From contig JBKOWZ010000009.1 of assembly GCA_046724665.1 (NCBI GenBank), positions 1 to 26,365 of the forward strand: DNA of 26,365 nucleotides, read 5' to 3'. The notes below the pieces were generated by a model. That model made no database searches and was not told where the DNA came from. It saw nothing but the letters and a program-made list of their open reading frames with translations. Every line of letters starts with the position of its first letter. The stretch's first letter is position 1. The position numbers were made by a program, and so were the translations under genes. The stretch comes from Actinocrinis sp046724665 (GTDB lineage Bacteria; Actinomycetota; Actinomycetes; Streptomycetales; Catenulisporaceae). Shown here piece by piece: positions 13,898 to 21,629 of this stretch.

Positions 13898-14175
13898 CTG
13901 CGAATCCGAGAAGTTCGGTGCGCATCGACCGCTCTTTTCGAAGCGCTCGACGAGGCAAGCCGACCACGTCACGGCCGTCGTCGTGCCTTGCGTGGCACGG
14001 CGCGGCTCGACGTGGCGAACGGTGAGGCCGGGGAGGGCGATGCGTGCCACCCTTGTTCGCGTGCGTAGTCGTCTGGACACTGCGCCTGTCGCCGCAGCGT
14101 GCTTCCGGCGCCTCCCGCCGGCCGCACGTGCGCGTGGCGGCGTGCCACCGGGTGCGCCGAGTTGAGTGCCAGCAG

Positions 14176-14195
14176 CATTGTTAGCGCTCACAGTT
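14176..14195. promoter_or_regulatory. LacI/CebR-type operator upstream of the esterase
   Basis: TGTTAGCGCTCACA (14179-14192) differs at one base from the perfect palindrome TGTGAGCGCTCACA, and the flanks extend the match (CATTG...CAGTT). The AGCGCT centre is the hallmark of LacI-family operators. The actinomycete cellobiose repressor CebR uses the related TGGGAGCGCTCCCA. It lies 64 bp upstream of the esterase start. The exact repressor is not in the window. Confidence 0.7.
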
Positions 14196-14256
14196 TCGGT
14201 GCTTCCGGTGGCCCGGGCATCAACTCCATCTGTTGACGGCAGAGAAGGATTCGGGC

Positions 14257-15384
14257 ATGCGTACACAGAGACGATGGCTGGCCGGCGTGCTGGCCCCGAC
14301 GCTCGCGATCGGAGTCGTGGCGGCGGGCGCCGCGCTGCGCACGAGCGTGGCCAGCGCGGAGTCCAACGGCGGGGTGAAGGTGATGCCGCTGGGCGACTCG
14401 ATCACCGACGGCCTGACGGTCCCGGGCGGTTACCGCATCGGGCTGTGGCAGCGCTTCGTCACCAACAACTACAAGGTCGATTTCGTCGGCTCGCTGTTCA
14501 ACGGGCCGTCGAACCTCGGCGACCACGACCACGAGGGCCACTCCGGCTGGCGCATCGACCAGATCGACGCCAACATCGTCGGCTGGCTGGGCACCTACCA
14601 GCCGCACACGGTGCTGCTGCACATCGGCACCAACGACATCTCGCAGAACTACGACCTGGCCAACGCGCCGAACCGGCTGTCCGCGCTGATCGACCACATC
14701 ACCGCCAAGGTGCCCACAGCGGAGGTGTTCGTCGCACAGATCATCCCGCTCGGCTACGACGCCGCCCAGGTGCGCACGTTCAACGCCGCGATCCCCGGCA
14801 TCGTGCAGAACAAGGTCGCCGCCGGCAAGCACGTGCACCTGGTTGACCTGTACGACGCGCTGACCACCGCCGACCTGGCCGACGGGGTCCACCCCAACGC
14901 CGGCGGCTACGACAAGATGGCAGCCGTCTGGTACAGCGCCCTGCTCTCGGTGTCCGGCAGCATCGGCACCCCTGGCCAGGGCACCGGCTCGCCGTCGGCG
15001 AGCGCGTCACGGTCGGCCAGCGCCTCACCGTCGCCGTCGCCGTCCGCGTCGCCCACCGGCCCGGCGGGCGCATGCAAGGTCTCTAACACGATCAGCGCGT
15101 GGAACACCGGCCTGACCGACAACCTCACCATCACCAACACCAGCACCACCGCGGTCAACGGCTGGAAGCTGACGTTCACCCTCGCCTCCGGCCAGGCGAT
15201 CACCAACGCGTGGAACGCGACGATCAGCCCGTCCAGCGGTGCGGTGACCGCCACGAACATGAGCTACAACGCCGCGATCCCGCCCGGCGGCAACACCAGT
15301 TTCGGCTTCCAGGCCAACCACATCGGCAACACCGCGGCACCGACCGGCTTCGCCCTCAACGGCGTCGCCTGCACCACCGGCTGA
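14257..15384 (+). CDS. Secreted SGNH (CE3-like) acetylxylan esterase with C-terminal CBM2
   Basis: 375 residues from ATG 14257 (GAGAAGGA seven bases upstream); an upstream TTG at 14233 is less likely because the signal peptide starts at MRTQRRWL. Cleavage is predicted after ASA (about residue 34). The SGNH hydrolase blocks are present: VMPLGDSITDG with nucleophile S48, GGYRIGLW, GHSGWRI, GTND with N126, and DGVHP with D209 and H212. This arrangement is typical of carbohydrate esterase family 3, which removes acetyl groups from xylan. A Ser/Ala/Pro linker (about 240-268) joins a CBM2 module (about 270-375) whose end, TGFALNGVACTTG, closely resembles the CBM2 of the neighbouring metallopeptidase. 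It has its own operator and terminator. The xylan substrate is inferred from the family. Confidence 0.92.
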   Translation: MRTQRRWLAGVLAPTLAIGVVAAGAALRTSVASAESNGGVKVMPLGDSITDGLTVPGGYRIGLWQRFVTNNYKVDFVGSLFNGPSNLGDHDHEGHSGWRIDQIDANIVGWLGTYQPHTVLLHIGTNDISQNYDLANAPNRLSALIDHITAKVPTAEVFVAQIIPLGYDAAQVRTFNAAIPGIVQNKVAAGKHVHLVDLYDALTTADLADGVHPNAGGYDKMAAVWYSALLSVSGSIGTPGQGTGSPSASASRSASASPSPSPSASPTGPAGACKVSNTISAWNTGLTDNLTITNTSTTAVNGWKLTFTLASGQAITNAWNATISPSSGAVTATNMSYNAAIPPGGNTSFGFQANHIGNTAAPTGFALNGVACTTG

Positions 15385-15422
15385 CCCCGACCTGCCGGGC
15401 GTTCGGACACGCCGACGCGACG

Positions 15423-15465
15423 CACGAGTGCCCGATCCCCACGCGAGAGGGATCGGGCACTCGTG
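15423..15465. terminator. 17-bp perfect stem-loop terminator after the esterase
   Basis: CACGAGTGCCCGATCCC (15423-15439) pairs fully with GGGATCGGGCACTCGTG (15449-15465) around a 9-base loop. It starts 39 bp after the esterase stop and insulates dnaE from upstream transcription. Its position also argues against the GTG at 15463 as the dnaE start. Confidence 0.88.
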
Positions 15466-15531
15466 TCGGTGGGACGCGATAGCGTTGCAAGCGTTCAAAC
15501 GGACACCGGCGGATCAGCGGAAGGCCTCGGC

Positions 15532-18500
15532 GTGACCACAGAACAGTTCGTTCACCTGCACGTTCACACCGAGTACTCGATGCTCGACGGGGCCGCGCGG
15601 CTGAAGGACATGTTCAAACGGGCCGCCGAGCTCGGCATGCCGGCGGTCGCGATGACCGACCACGGGAACCTGCACGGAGCGCACGACTTCTTCAAGCAGG
15701 CCGAGGGCGCCGGGGTCAAGCCGATCATCGGGATCGAGGCGTACGTCGCCCCGGAGGCCCGGCAGACCACCAAGCAGATCTTCTGGGGTCAGCCCAGCCA
15801 GAAGTCCGACGACGTGTCGGGTTCCGGGTCGTACACGCACATGACGATCTGGTCGGCCAACGCGCGCGGGCTGTCCAACCTGGTCAAGCTCTCCTCCCGC
15901 TCGTACACCGAGGGCTTTCACCGCAAGTGGCCGCGGATGGACCGGGAGATCCTGGCCGAGCACCACGAGGGGCTGATGGCCACCACCGGCTGCCCCTCCG
16001 GCGAGGTGCAGACCCGGCTGCGGCTCGGCCAGTACGACAAGGCGCTGGAAGCCGCCGCGACCTACCAGGAGATCTTCGGCAGGGACAACTACTACCTGGA
16101 GCTGATGTCGCACGGCCTGGACATCGAGACCCGGGTGCGCGAGGACCTGCTGCGGATCGGCCGCGAGCTCGGCATCCCGCCGGTGGTCACGAACGATTCG
16201 CACTACACGTACCGCGAGGAGTCCGTCTCGCACGACGTGCTGCTGTGCATCCAGACCGCCGCGAACATCGACGATCCGAACCGGTTCCGCTTCGGCGGCG
16301 ACGGCTACTACCTCAAGAGCGCGGACGAGATGCGCGCGGTCGAGTCGGGCGACGTGTGGCTCGAGGGCTGCCGCAACACCCTGGTGATCGCCGAGAAGGT
16401 GGACACCTCCGGCATGTTCGAGTTCAAGAACCTGATGCCGCGGCTGCCTCCGCCGGACGGGATGAACGAGGACGAGTGGTTCCGCAAGCTCGCCTACGAC
16501 GGCATGGACCGGCGTTACCCCGGCGGCTACCCGGACCCCGACGTCTACAAGCAGCGGCTCGAGTACGAGCTCGGCATCATCATCCAGATGGGGTTCCCCA
16601 GCTACTTCATCGTGGTCGCGGACTTCATCAACTGGGCCAAGGACAACGGGATCCCGGTCGGCCCGGGCCGCGGCTCGGCGGCCGGCTCGCTGGTCGCCTA
16701 CGCGCTCGGCATCACCGACCTCGACCCGATCCCGTACAACCTGCTGTTCGAGCGGTTCCTCAACCCCGACCGCGTCTCGATGCCCGACATCGACGTCGAC
16801 TTCGACGACCGCCGCCGCGGCGACGTGATCCGCTACGTCACCGAGAAGTACGGCGAGGACAAGGTCGCCCAGATCGCCACCTTCGGCACCATCAAGGCGA
16901 AGGCGGCCGTGAAGGACTCCTCGCGGGTCCTCGGCTACCCGTTCGCGATGGGCGACCGGATCACCAAGGCGATGCCCCCGGCGGTGATGGGCAAGGACAT
17001 CCCGCTGTCCGGCATCTTCGACCCGGAGCACAAGCGCTACAACGAGGCCGGCGAATTCCGCGCGCTCTACGAGAGCGACGCCGACGTACGCAAGGTCGTT
17101 GACACCGCGAAGGGTATCGAGGGCCTGATCCGCCAGCCGGGCGTGCACGCGGCCGGCGTCATCATCTCCGCCGAGCCGATCACCGACTACGTGCCGGTGA
17201 TGATGCGCCCGGCCGACGGCGTGATCATCACGCAGTTCGACTACCCGACCTGCGAAGCGCTCGGCCTGATCAAGATGGACTTCCTCGGGCTGCGCAACCT
17301 GACCATCCTCGACGACGCGGTGCGCAACATCGAGCAGTCCACCGGCACCAGGGTCGATCTGCTGAAGATCCCGCTGGATGACAAGCCCACCTACGAGCTG
17401 ATGAGCCGCGGCGACACGCTCGGCGTGTTCCAGCTCGACGGCGGCCCGCTGCGTTCGCTGCTGCGGCAGATGCGCCCGGACAACTTCGAGGACGTATCCG
17501 CCGTCATCGCGCTGTACCGGCCCGGCCCGATGGGTGCGAACTCGCACATCAACTACGCCGAGCGCAAGAACGGCCGCCAGCCGATCACCCCGATCCACCC
17601 GGAGTTGGCCGAACCGCTGCGCGAGGTGCTCGACGTCTCCTACGGCCTGATCATCTATCAGGAGCAGGTCATGGCCGCCGCGCAGGTGCTCGCCGGGTAC
17701 TCGCTCGGCAAGGCCGACCTGCTGCGCCGGGCGATGGGCAAGAAGAAGAAGGAGGTCCTGGACAAGGAGTTCGTGCCCTTCTCCGAGGGCATGAAGGCGA
17801 ACGGCTACTCCGCCGAGGCGGTCAAGACCATCTGGGACATCCTGGTCCCGTTCGCCGACTACGCCTTCAACAAGGCGCACTCGGCCGGCTACGGCCTCGT
17901 CGCGTACTGGACCGCGTACCTCAAGGCCAACTACCCGGCCGAGTACATGGCCGCGCTGCTCACCAGCGTGAAGGACGACAAGGACAAGTCGGCGATCTAC
18001 CTCGGCGAGTGCCGGCGGATGGGTATCAAGGTGCTGCCGCCGGACGTGAACGACTCGGACGCCGACTTCACCCCGCGTGGCAGCGAGATCCGCTTCGGCC
18101 TGTCCGCGATCCGCAACGTCGGCGCGAACGTGGTCGAGTCGATCCGCGCCGCGCGGCGTAGCAAGGGGCGCTTCGCCTCGTTCCAGGACTTCCTCAACAA
18201 GGTGGACGCGGTCGTCTGCAACAAGCGCACCATCGAGTCGTTGATCAAGGCTGGCGCCTTCGACTCGCTCGGCCACACCCGCCGCGGCCTGCTGGACCAG
18301 CACGAGCGCGCGGTCGATTCGGTGGTCGAGATCAAGAAGCAGGAGGCGATCGGCCAGGACTCGCTGTTCGGCGCGCTGTTCGACGAGCAGGAGTCGGCCG
18401 TCGCGGCGCCCGGCCTCGAGCTGGACTTCTCCGCCACCGAGTGGGACAAGCGGGTGCGGCTCGGCTACGAGCGGGAGATGCTCGGCCTGTACGTCTCCGA

Positions 18501-19083
18501 CCATCCGCTCTCCGGCGTCGAGCACTTCCTGTCCGCGAAGACCGACGCGTCGATCGCCACGCTCAACGCCGAGGCGCAGATGTACCCGGACGGGGCGACC
18601 GCGACCGTCGGCGGGATCATCAGCGGCCTCCAGCGCAAGCTGACCAAGCAGGGCAACCAGTGGGCCATCGCGACGATCGAGGACCTCGAGGGCTCGATCG
18701 ACGTGATGTTCTTCCCGAACAGCTACCAGCTCTACGCGACCGCGCTGTCCGAGGACGCGGTGGTGCTGGTCAAGGGCAAGGTGGAGCGGCGCGAGGACGT
18801 GCCGCGGCTGATGGCGATCGAGCTGACCGTGCCGGACCTGGCGCAGGCCGAGGCCAACGCGCCGCTGATCCTGCACGTGCACGACTCGAAGATCACCCCG
18901 CAGTCGGCACCCAGGCTGCGCGAGGTGCTGGCCAGCCATCCCGGGATGACCGAGGTCAGGGTACGGATGCGCGGCCGGACCTCGACCACGGTGCTCAAGG
19001 TCGGCGACCACCTGCGGGTGACCCCGTCCCCGGCCCTGATGGGCGACCTGAAGGCACTACTCGGCCCATCCTGCCTGGGCTGA
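15532..19083 (+). CDS. dnaE: DNA polymerase III alpha subunit (replicative polymerase)
   Basis: 1183 residues, the usual size of actinobacterial DnaE1. The N-terminal PHP domain begins at once (VHLHVHTEYSMLDGAA, then VAMTDHGNLHGAHDF). The polymerase core contains GPGRGSAAGSLVAYALGITDLDP and the catalytic PDIDVDFDDRRR (D419, D421, D423), and later RQPGVHAAGVIIS and YQEQVMAAAQVLAGYSLGKADLLRRAMGKKK. A helix-hairpin region and an OB fold (ATVGGIISGLQRKLTKQGNQWAIATIEDLEGSIDVMFF) complete it. GTG 15532 is chosen: GGAAGG lies seven bases upstream, the PHP domain starts six residues in, and the earlier GTG 15463 lies inside the terminator stem. It is the essential chromosomal replicase, and a MITE-like element lies just after the stop. 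Confidence 0.98.
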   Translation: MTTEQFVHLHVHTEYSMLDGAARLKDMFKRAAELGMPAVAMTDHGNLHGAHDFFKQAEGAGVKPIIGIEAYVAPEARQTTKQIFWGQPSQKSDDVSGSGSYTHMTIWSANARGLSNLVKLSSRSYTEGFHRKWPRMDREILAEHHEGLMATTGCPSGEVQTRLRLGQYDKALEAAATYQEIFGRDNYYLELMSHGLDIETRVREDLLRIGRELGIPPVVTNDSHYTYREESVSHDVLLCIQTAANIDDPNRFRFGGDGYYLKSADEMRAVESGDVWLEGCRNTLVIAEKVDTSGMFEFKNLMPRLPPPDGMNEDEWFRKLAYDGMDRRYPGGYPDPDVYKQRLEYELGIIIQMGFPSYFIVVADFINWAKDNGIPVGPGRGSAAGSLVAYALGITDLDPIPYNLLFERFLNPDRVSMPDIDVDFDDRRRGDVIRYVTEKYGEDKVAQIATFGTIKAKAAVKDSSRVLGYPFAMGDRITKAMPPAVMGKDIPLSGIFDPEHKRYNEAGEFRALYESDADVRKVVDTAKGIEGLIRQPGVHAAGVIISAEPITDYVPVMMRPADGVIITQFDYPTCEALGLIKMDFLGLRNLTILDDAVRNIEQSTGTRVDLLKIPLDDKPTYELMSRGDTLGVFQLDGGPLRSLLRQMRPDNFEDVSAVIALYRPGPMGANSHINYAERKNGRQPITPIHPELAEPLREVLDVSYGLIIYQEQVMAAAQVLAGYSLGKADLLRRAMGKKKKEVLDKEFVPFSEGMKANGYSAEAVKTIWDILVPFADYAFNKAHSAGYGLVAYWTAYLKANYPAEYMAALLTSVKDDKDKSAIYLGECRRMGIKVLPPDVNDSDADFTPRGSEIRFGLSAIRNVGANVVESIRAARRSKGRFASFQDFLNKVDAVVCNKRTIESLIKAGAFDSLGHTRRGLLDQHERAVDSVVEIKKQEAIGQDSLFGALFDEQESAVAAPGLELDFSATEWDKRVRLGYEREMLGLYVSDHPLSGVEHFLSAKTDASIATLNAEAQMYPDGATATVGGIISGLQRKLTKQGNQWAIATIEDLEGSIDVMFFPNSYQLYATALSEDAVVLVKGKVERREDVPRLMAIELTVPDLAQAEANAPLILHVHDSKITPQSAPRLREVLASHPGMTEVRVRMRGRTSTTVLKVGDHLRVTPSPALMGDLKALLGPSCLG

Positions 19084-19089
19084 CCCGCC

Positions 19090-19255
19090 CTAGAGCCTGT
19101 TTCAAAAGTAGCGTCGGGTAGGGCGTCGTGTCTGGTGCGTGCGGTCGCAAGGCGGGGGTGTGGCCTCATACCGGGGTGTGGGGGCGTGCCGACAACGCGG
19201 CGAGCGTGCGTGACAGGCGACACGACCCCGGCGGGACTTTTGAAACAGGCTCTAG
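19090..19255. mobile_element. MITE-like element with 20-bp perfect terminal inverted repeats
   Basis: CTAGAGCCTGTTTCAAAAGT (19090-19109) is the exact reverse complement of 19236-19255. The 166-bp unit has no coding capacity. The outermost CTAG on each side could be a target duplication, leaving 16-bp repeats beginning GAGCCTGTTTC. Ends of that kind, with short CTAG or TA targets, are what I associate with IS5-like transposons of actinomycetes (inference). It lies 6 bp after dnaE and its right end supplies the stop codon of the convergent secreted-protein gene. The long stem could also end transcription from both sides. A search for other genome copies would confirm mobility. Confidence 0.75.
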
Positions 19256-19869
19256 GAGACGATCAGCGCGGTGTCGTCGAGGACGAAGGAGGGCAGCCGC
19301 AGTCCGGTGGTGGTGGAGTTGAACTTCACGGTGATGGTCTGCCCCAGGTAGGCCTGGACGTTGTACGAGAACTGTGCATAGCCGGAGGAGTTGCTCGCCA
19401 CGAACGTGGCGAGCGTGGCCAGGACAGTGCCGCCGGAGTTGAGTACCTGCACGGTCATCATGCCGTTGCCGGAACCGCCTTTGAATTCGGTGTGCATGTA
19501 GAAGGACAGCGTCGCCGCCGAGCAGCCGGTGGGCAGTGTGACGGTCTGGCTCAGCATTTCCGGGACTGTCGGGGTAGGGGCGAGCCAGGCGTCCCACAGG
19601 CCGGTGTGTGAGGCTTGGGTGAGCTGGTTGTTGATCTCGGTGGGCAGGGTCACGGTCCAGGGGGCGGCGGTGCCTGTCTCGAAGCCGGGGTTGCCGAGCT
19701 TCTGCCCCGCGCCGGTGCACCACGCGGTGCTGGCGTCCCATTTGTTCGTGCTGATGGCGGTTTTCGCGGCGAAGGCGGCGTCGGCCGCGGGCAGCGTGAT
19801 GAAGAGCGCTCTCGCGCTGATGAGGAGCGCGACGGTTGCGGCGCGGCGCGTTCGCGGAAGCCGGATCAC
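19252..19869 (-). CDS. Secreted protein with SipW-like signal and jelly-roll-type domain
   Basis: 205 residues from GTG 19869, with GAGGTGA six bases upstream inside the preceding gene. The N-terminus is MIRLPRTRRAATVALL...ADAAFAAKTAISTNKWDAS; the segment AAFAAKT...NKWDAS closely parallels AAFSATTSN...NTWNAS of the TasA-like protein at 21630-22217. Both resemble SipW-dependent signal peptides, which are cleaved before an FSxT-like motif. The mature domain (NPGFETGTAAPWTVT, SQTVTLPTGCSAATLSFYMHTEF, SGYAQFSYNVQAYLGQTITVKF, FVLDDTALIVS) resembles beta-rich domains found at the ends of secreted actinobacterial proteases. The last codons end naturally, but the TAG stop lies in the end of the MITE-like element. 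Last gene of the four-gene unit. Confidence 0.83.
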   Translation of the reverse strand: MIRLPRTRRAATVALLISARALFITLPAADAAFAAKTAISTNKWDASTAWCTGAGQKLGNPGFETGTAAPWTVTLPTEINNQLTQASHTGLWDAWLAPTPTVPEMLSQTVTLPTGCSAATLSFYMHTEFKGGSGNGMMTVQVLNSGGTVLATLATFVASNSSGYAQFSYNVQAYLGQTITVKFNSTTTGLRLPSFVLDDTALIVS

Positions 19870-19875
19870 GCTGTT

Positions 19876-20460
19876 TCACCTCGGCGGGAGGGGTGCACGT
19901 AAGCGTGGTCGTGCCTGGTCGGCGATGCACAGTACGGCGCAGAGGGTGACGGCCAGGGCGGCGTAGTCGTGCTGACGGCGCCACAGGGCCGGCAGTCCGA
20001 TCCAGGGCACGCGCAACCTGGCGTACCCGACGTAGAAGGGAGGGCGGACCGCAGCGCTGTCCGCAGTGGGATTGGCGTCTCCCTGGGTGATCAGTGTGCC
20101 GTCCGACTTGACGGTGCGAATGCGGTGGCTGATCAGCCGGGAGGGATTGTTCGGGTCGCGGAAGAGCACGACCTGGTTCTTGCGGGGATGCCCGCCGTGC
20201 TCGTACACCACGACGTCGCCCGGCATCAGGTGGGGCGCCATGGAGCCGGTCGAGACCAGGGTCGGCGACCAGCCGAGCAGCATCGGGATCTGCGTCCACA
20301 CCAACAACCCGACCGCCGCGGTCAGCACGGTGCGCGCGACGCCGGTAAGGACGGGTCGCACCCACGCCGGCAGGGCGGTGCGGAGCGGACGAAGAAGACG
20401 TCCGCCCCGCAGGCGTTGCAGGAACCGGGGCATGGCAGATCTCGGGGGACCGCTCGTCAC
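19876..20460 (-). CDS. SipW-type signal peptidase I (S26B)
   Basis: 194 residues. Membrane helix at about 38-63, then STGSMAPHLMPGDVV with catalytic S73, LISHRI with H112 in place of the bacterial Lys, and QGDANPTADSAAV with D128 and D134. The Ser-His pairing defines the archaeal/eukaryotic-like S26B group that includes Bacillus SipW, which matures TasA and TapA. A C-terminal helix lies at about 166-181. The start chosen is GTG 20460, whose GTGA overlaps the propeller stop by 4 bp; ATG 20433 (185 residues) is the alternative and neither has a strong ribosome site. The next gene follows after 6 bp. Likely substrates are the proteins encoded at both ends of this unit. Confidence 0.9.
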   Translation of the reverse strand: MTSGPPRSAMPRFLQRLRGGRLLRPLRTALPAWVRPVLTGVARTVLTAAVGLLVWTQIPMLLGWSPTLVSTGSMAPHLMPGDVVVYEHGGHPRKNQVVLFRDPNNPSRLISHRIRTVKSDGTLITQGDANPTADSAAVRPPFYVGYARLRVPWIGLPALWRRQHDYAALAVTLCAVLCIADQARPRLRAPLPPR

Positions 20461-21584
20461 AGAGCGATCTTCGCGATCTCGTCCCTTCCGTTCAAGGTCA
20501 TCCACAGGTTGCCGTCCGAGCCGGTGACCAGGTCCAGTGGGTTGGCAGCCCGCTGGGACAGGTCGAAGTCGCCGGTGTCGGTGCCGGTGGTGTCGATACT
20601 GCGCAGCTGGTTGGTGCCGGCGTCGGCGAACCACAGCTGCCCGTCCGGGCCGGTCGTGATGCCCCACGGATAGGAGGACACTCCGGAGACCGCGTGTTCG
20701 GCGAGGACGCCGGCGGTGGTGATCTCGCCGATGTAGCCGGCGCCGTCGGTGAACCAGAGCTTGCCGTCGGGGCCGTTGGTCATCATGATCGGCAGTGATC
20801 CCGTGGCGGTGGTCGGGAACTCGGTGAACACGCCGCCGGTGGTGACGCGCCCGATCTTCCCGGCGAACGGCTCGGTGAACCACATGGCGCCGTCCGGGCC
20901 TGCGACGATCGAGACGGAGTACGCGTTCGAGGTCGGGATGGAGTACTCGCTGATCGTCCCGGAGGTGGTGATGCGGCCGATGACGTTGCTGTCGGTGGTC
21001 GTGTACCACAGCGCCCCGTCCGGGCCCGCGGTGATGCCCCACACGCCCTCCGCGGAATTGGGCAGCGGGTACTCGGTGACGGAACCGTCGGTGTCGATGC
21101 GGCCGATGTTGTTGCCCGCGTTCTCCGCGAACCACAGGGCGCCGTCCGAGCCGACGGTGATCTCGGCGGGTTGCGCGTTCGAGGTCGGGAGTGAGTACTC
21201 GGTGATCGTGCCGTCGGTCGCGGCCCGGCCGATCGCGGAGTCGGAGTTCTCGGTGAACCACAGTGCGTCATCCGGCCCGGCCACGATGCCGACGGGGCCC
21301 GAAGGAGTGGTCGGGGTGTCGTACAGCGTGAATGTCGGGTCCTGCATGGGGAGCAGCGAACCCGAGCGCGTGCGGCCGCGGTGGTGACCCAAGTTGCACT
21401 TGAGCTGCGGGCGCTTGAAGTGGCTCTTGGCGCAGAACACCTGCCACGGACGCAGGTTGTGCGAGCTGCCGTGGTCCGGTGAGGCGGCCGAGGCGAGCGC
21501 GGGGACGGGAGCCGCGCACGCCACGGCTGCGAGCAGGGTTGCCGACACCCGCATCAGCGCGCGCGGGCCGGGAAGGAGAGGCAT
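20457..21584 (-). CDS. Secreted seven-bladed beta-propeller related to virginiamycin B lyase
   Basis: 375 residues from ATG 21584 (AAAGGA five bases upstream); the frame is open to GTG 21620 but the signal peptide begins at MPLLPGPRALMRV and ends near ALASA (about 33). A basic, Cys-containing segment (about 36-75, with two cysteines) precedes seven repeats of about 42 residues of the form GITAGPDGALWFTE...NxIGRITTDGTITEYSLPT. Such repeats occur in streptogramin lyases (Vgb) and many other secreted propellers. The two histidines I recall as essential in Vgb have no counterpart here: blade positions read LPIMMTNG and NPLDLVTG, and the only propeller His is in LAEHAVSG. I therefore favour a structural or ligand-binding role over antibiotic cleavage. 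It overlaps the signal peptidase gene. Confidence 0.85.
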   Translation of the reverse strand: MPLLPGPRALMRVSATLLAAVACAAPVPALASAASPDHGSSHNLRPWQVFCAKSHFKRPQLKCNLGHHRGRTRSGSLLPMQDPTFTLYDTPTTPSGPVGIVAGPDDALWFTENSDSAIGRAATDGTITEYSLPTSNAQPAEITVGSDGALWFAENAGNNIGRIDTDGSVTEYPLPNSAEGVWGITAGPDGALWYTTTDSNVIGRITTSGTISEYSIPTSNAYSVSIVAGPDGAMWFTEPFAGKIGRVTTGGVFTEFPTTATGSLPIMMTNGPDGKLWFTDGAGYIGEITTAGVLAEHAVSGVSSYPWGITTGPDGQLWFADAGTNQLRSIDTTGTDTGDFDLSQRAANPLDLVTGSDGNLWMTLNGRDEIAKIAL

Positions 21585-21629
21585 TCGATTCCTTTGACTA
21601 TCGGTGCGCGCGTCGGTCACGCCGCGCTG

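Larger units (their letters stand above)
13875..14256. other. 382-bp intergenic region upstream of the esterase
   Basis: No coding signal on either strand. It contains the second GAAACTTTCG box (13888-13897), a LacI-type operator (14176-14195) and the ribosome site GAGAAGGA (14242-14249). A small GTGGC/GCCAC inverted repeat lies near 14133. I see no convincing terminator after the metallopeptidase. Confidence 0.6.

Noticed and set aside
15463..15531. Upstream GTG start for dnaE
   Set aside because: It lies inside the stem of a strong terminator, and the PHP domain begins immediately after the later GTG 15532, which has a good ribosome site.
15514..19011. 1165-codon open frame antisense to dnaE
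   Set aside because: Shadow of dnaE codon bias (rich in Arg, Val, Leu, His, Asp) with no domain.
20457..21584. Streptogramin (virginiamycin B) lyase resistance gene
   Set aside because: Only the propeller repeats match. The catalytic histidines recalled from Vgb are not visible, and the protein is secreted within a surface operon.
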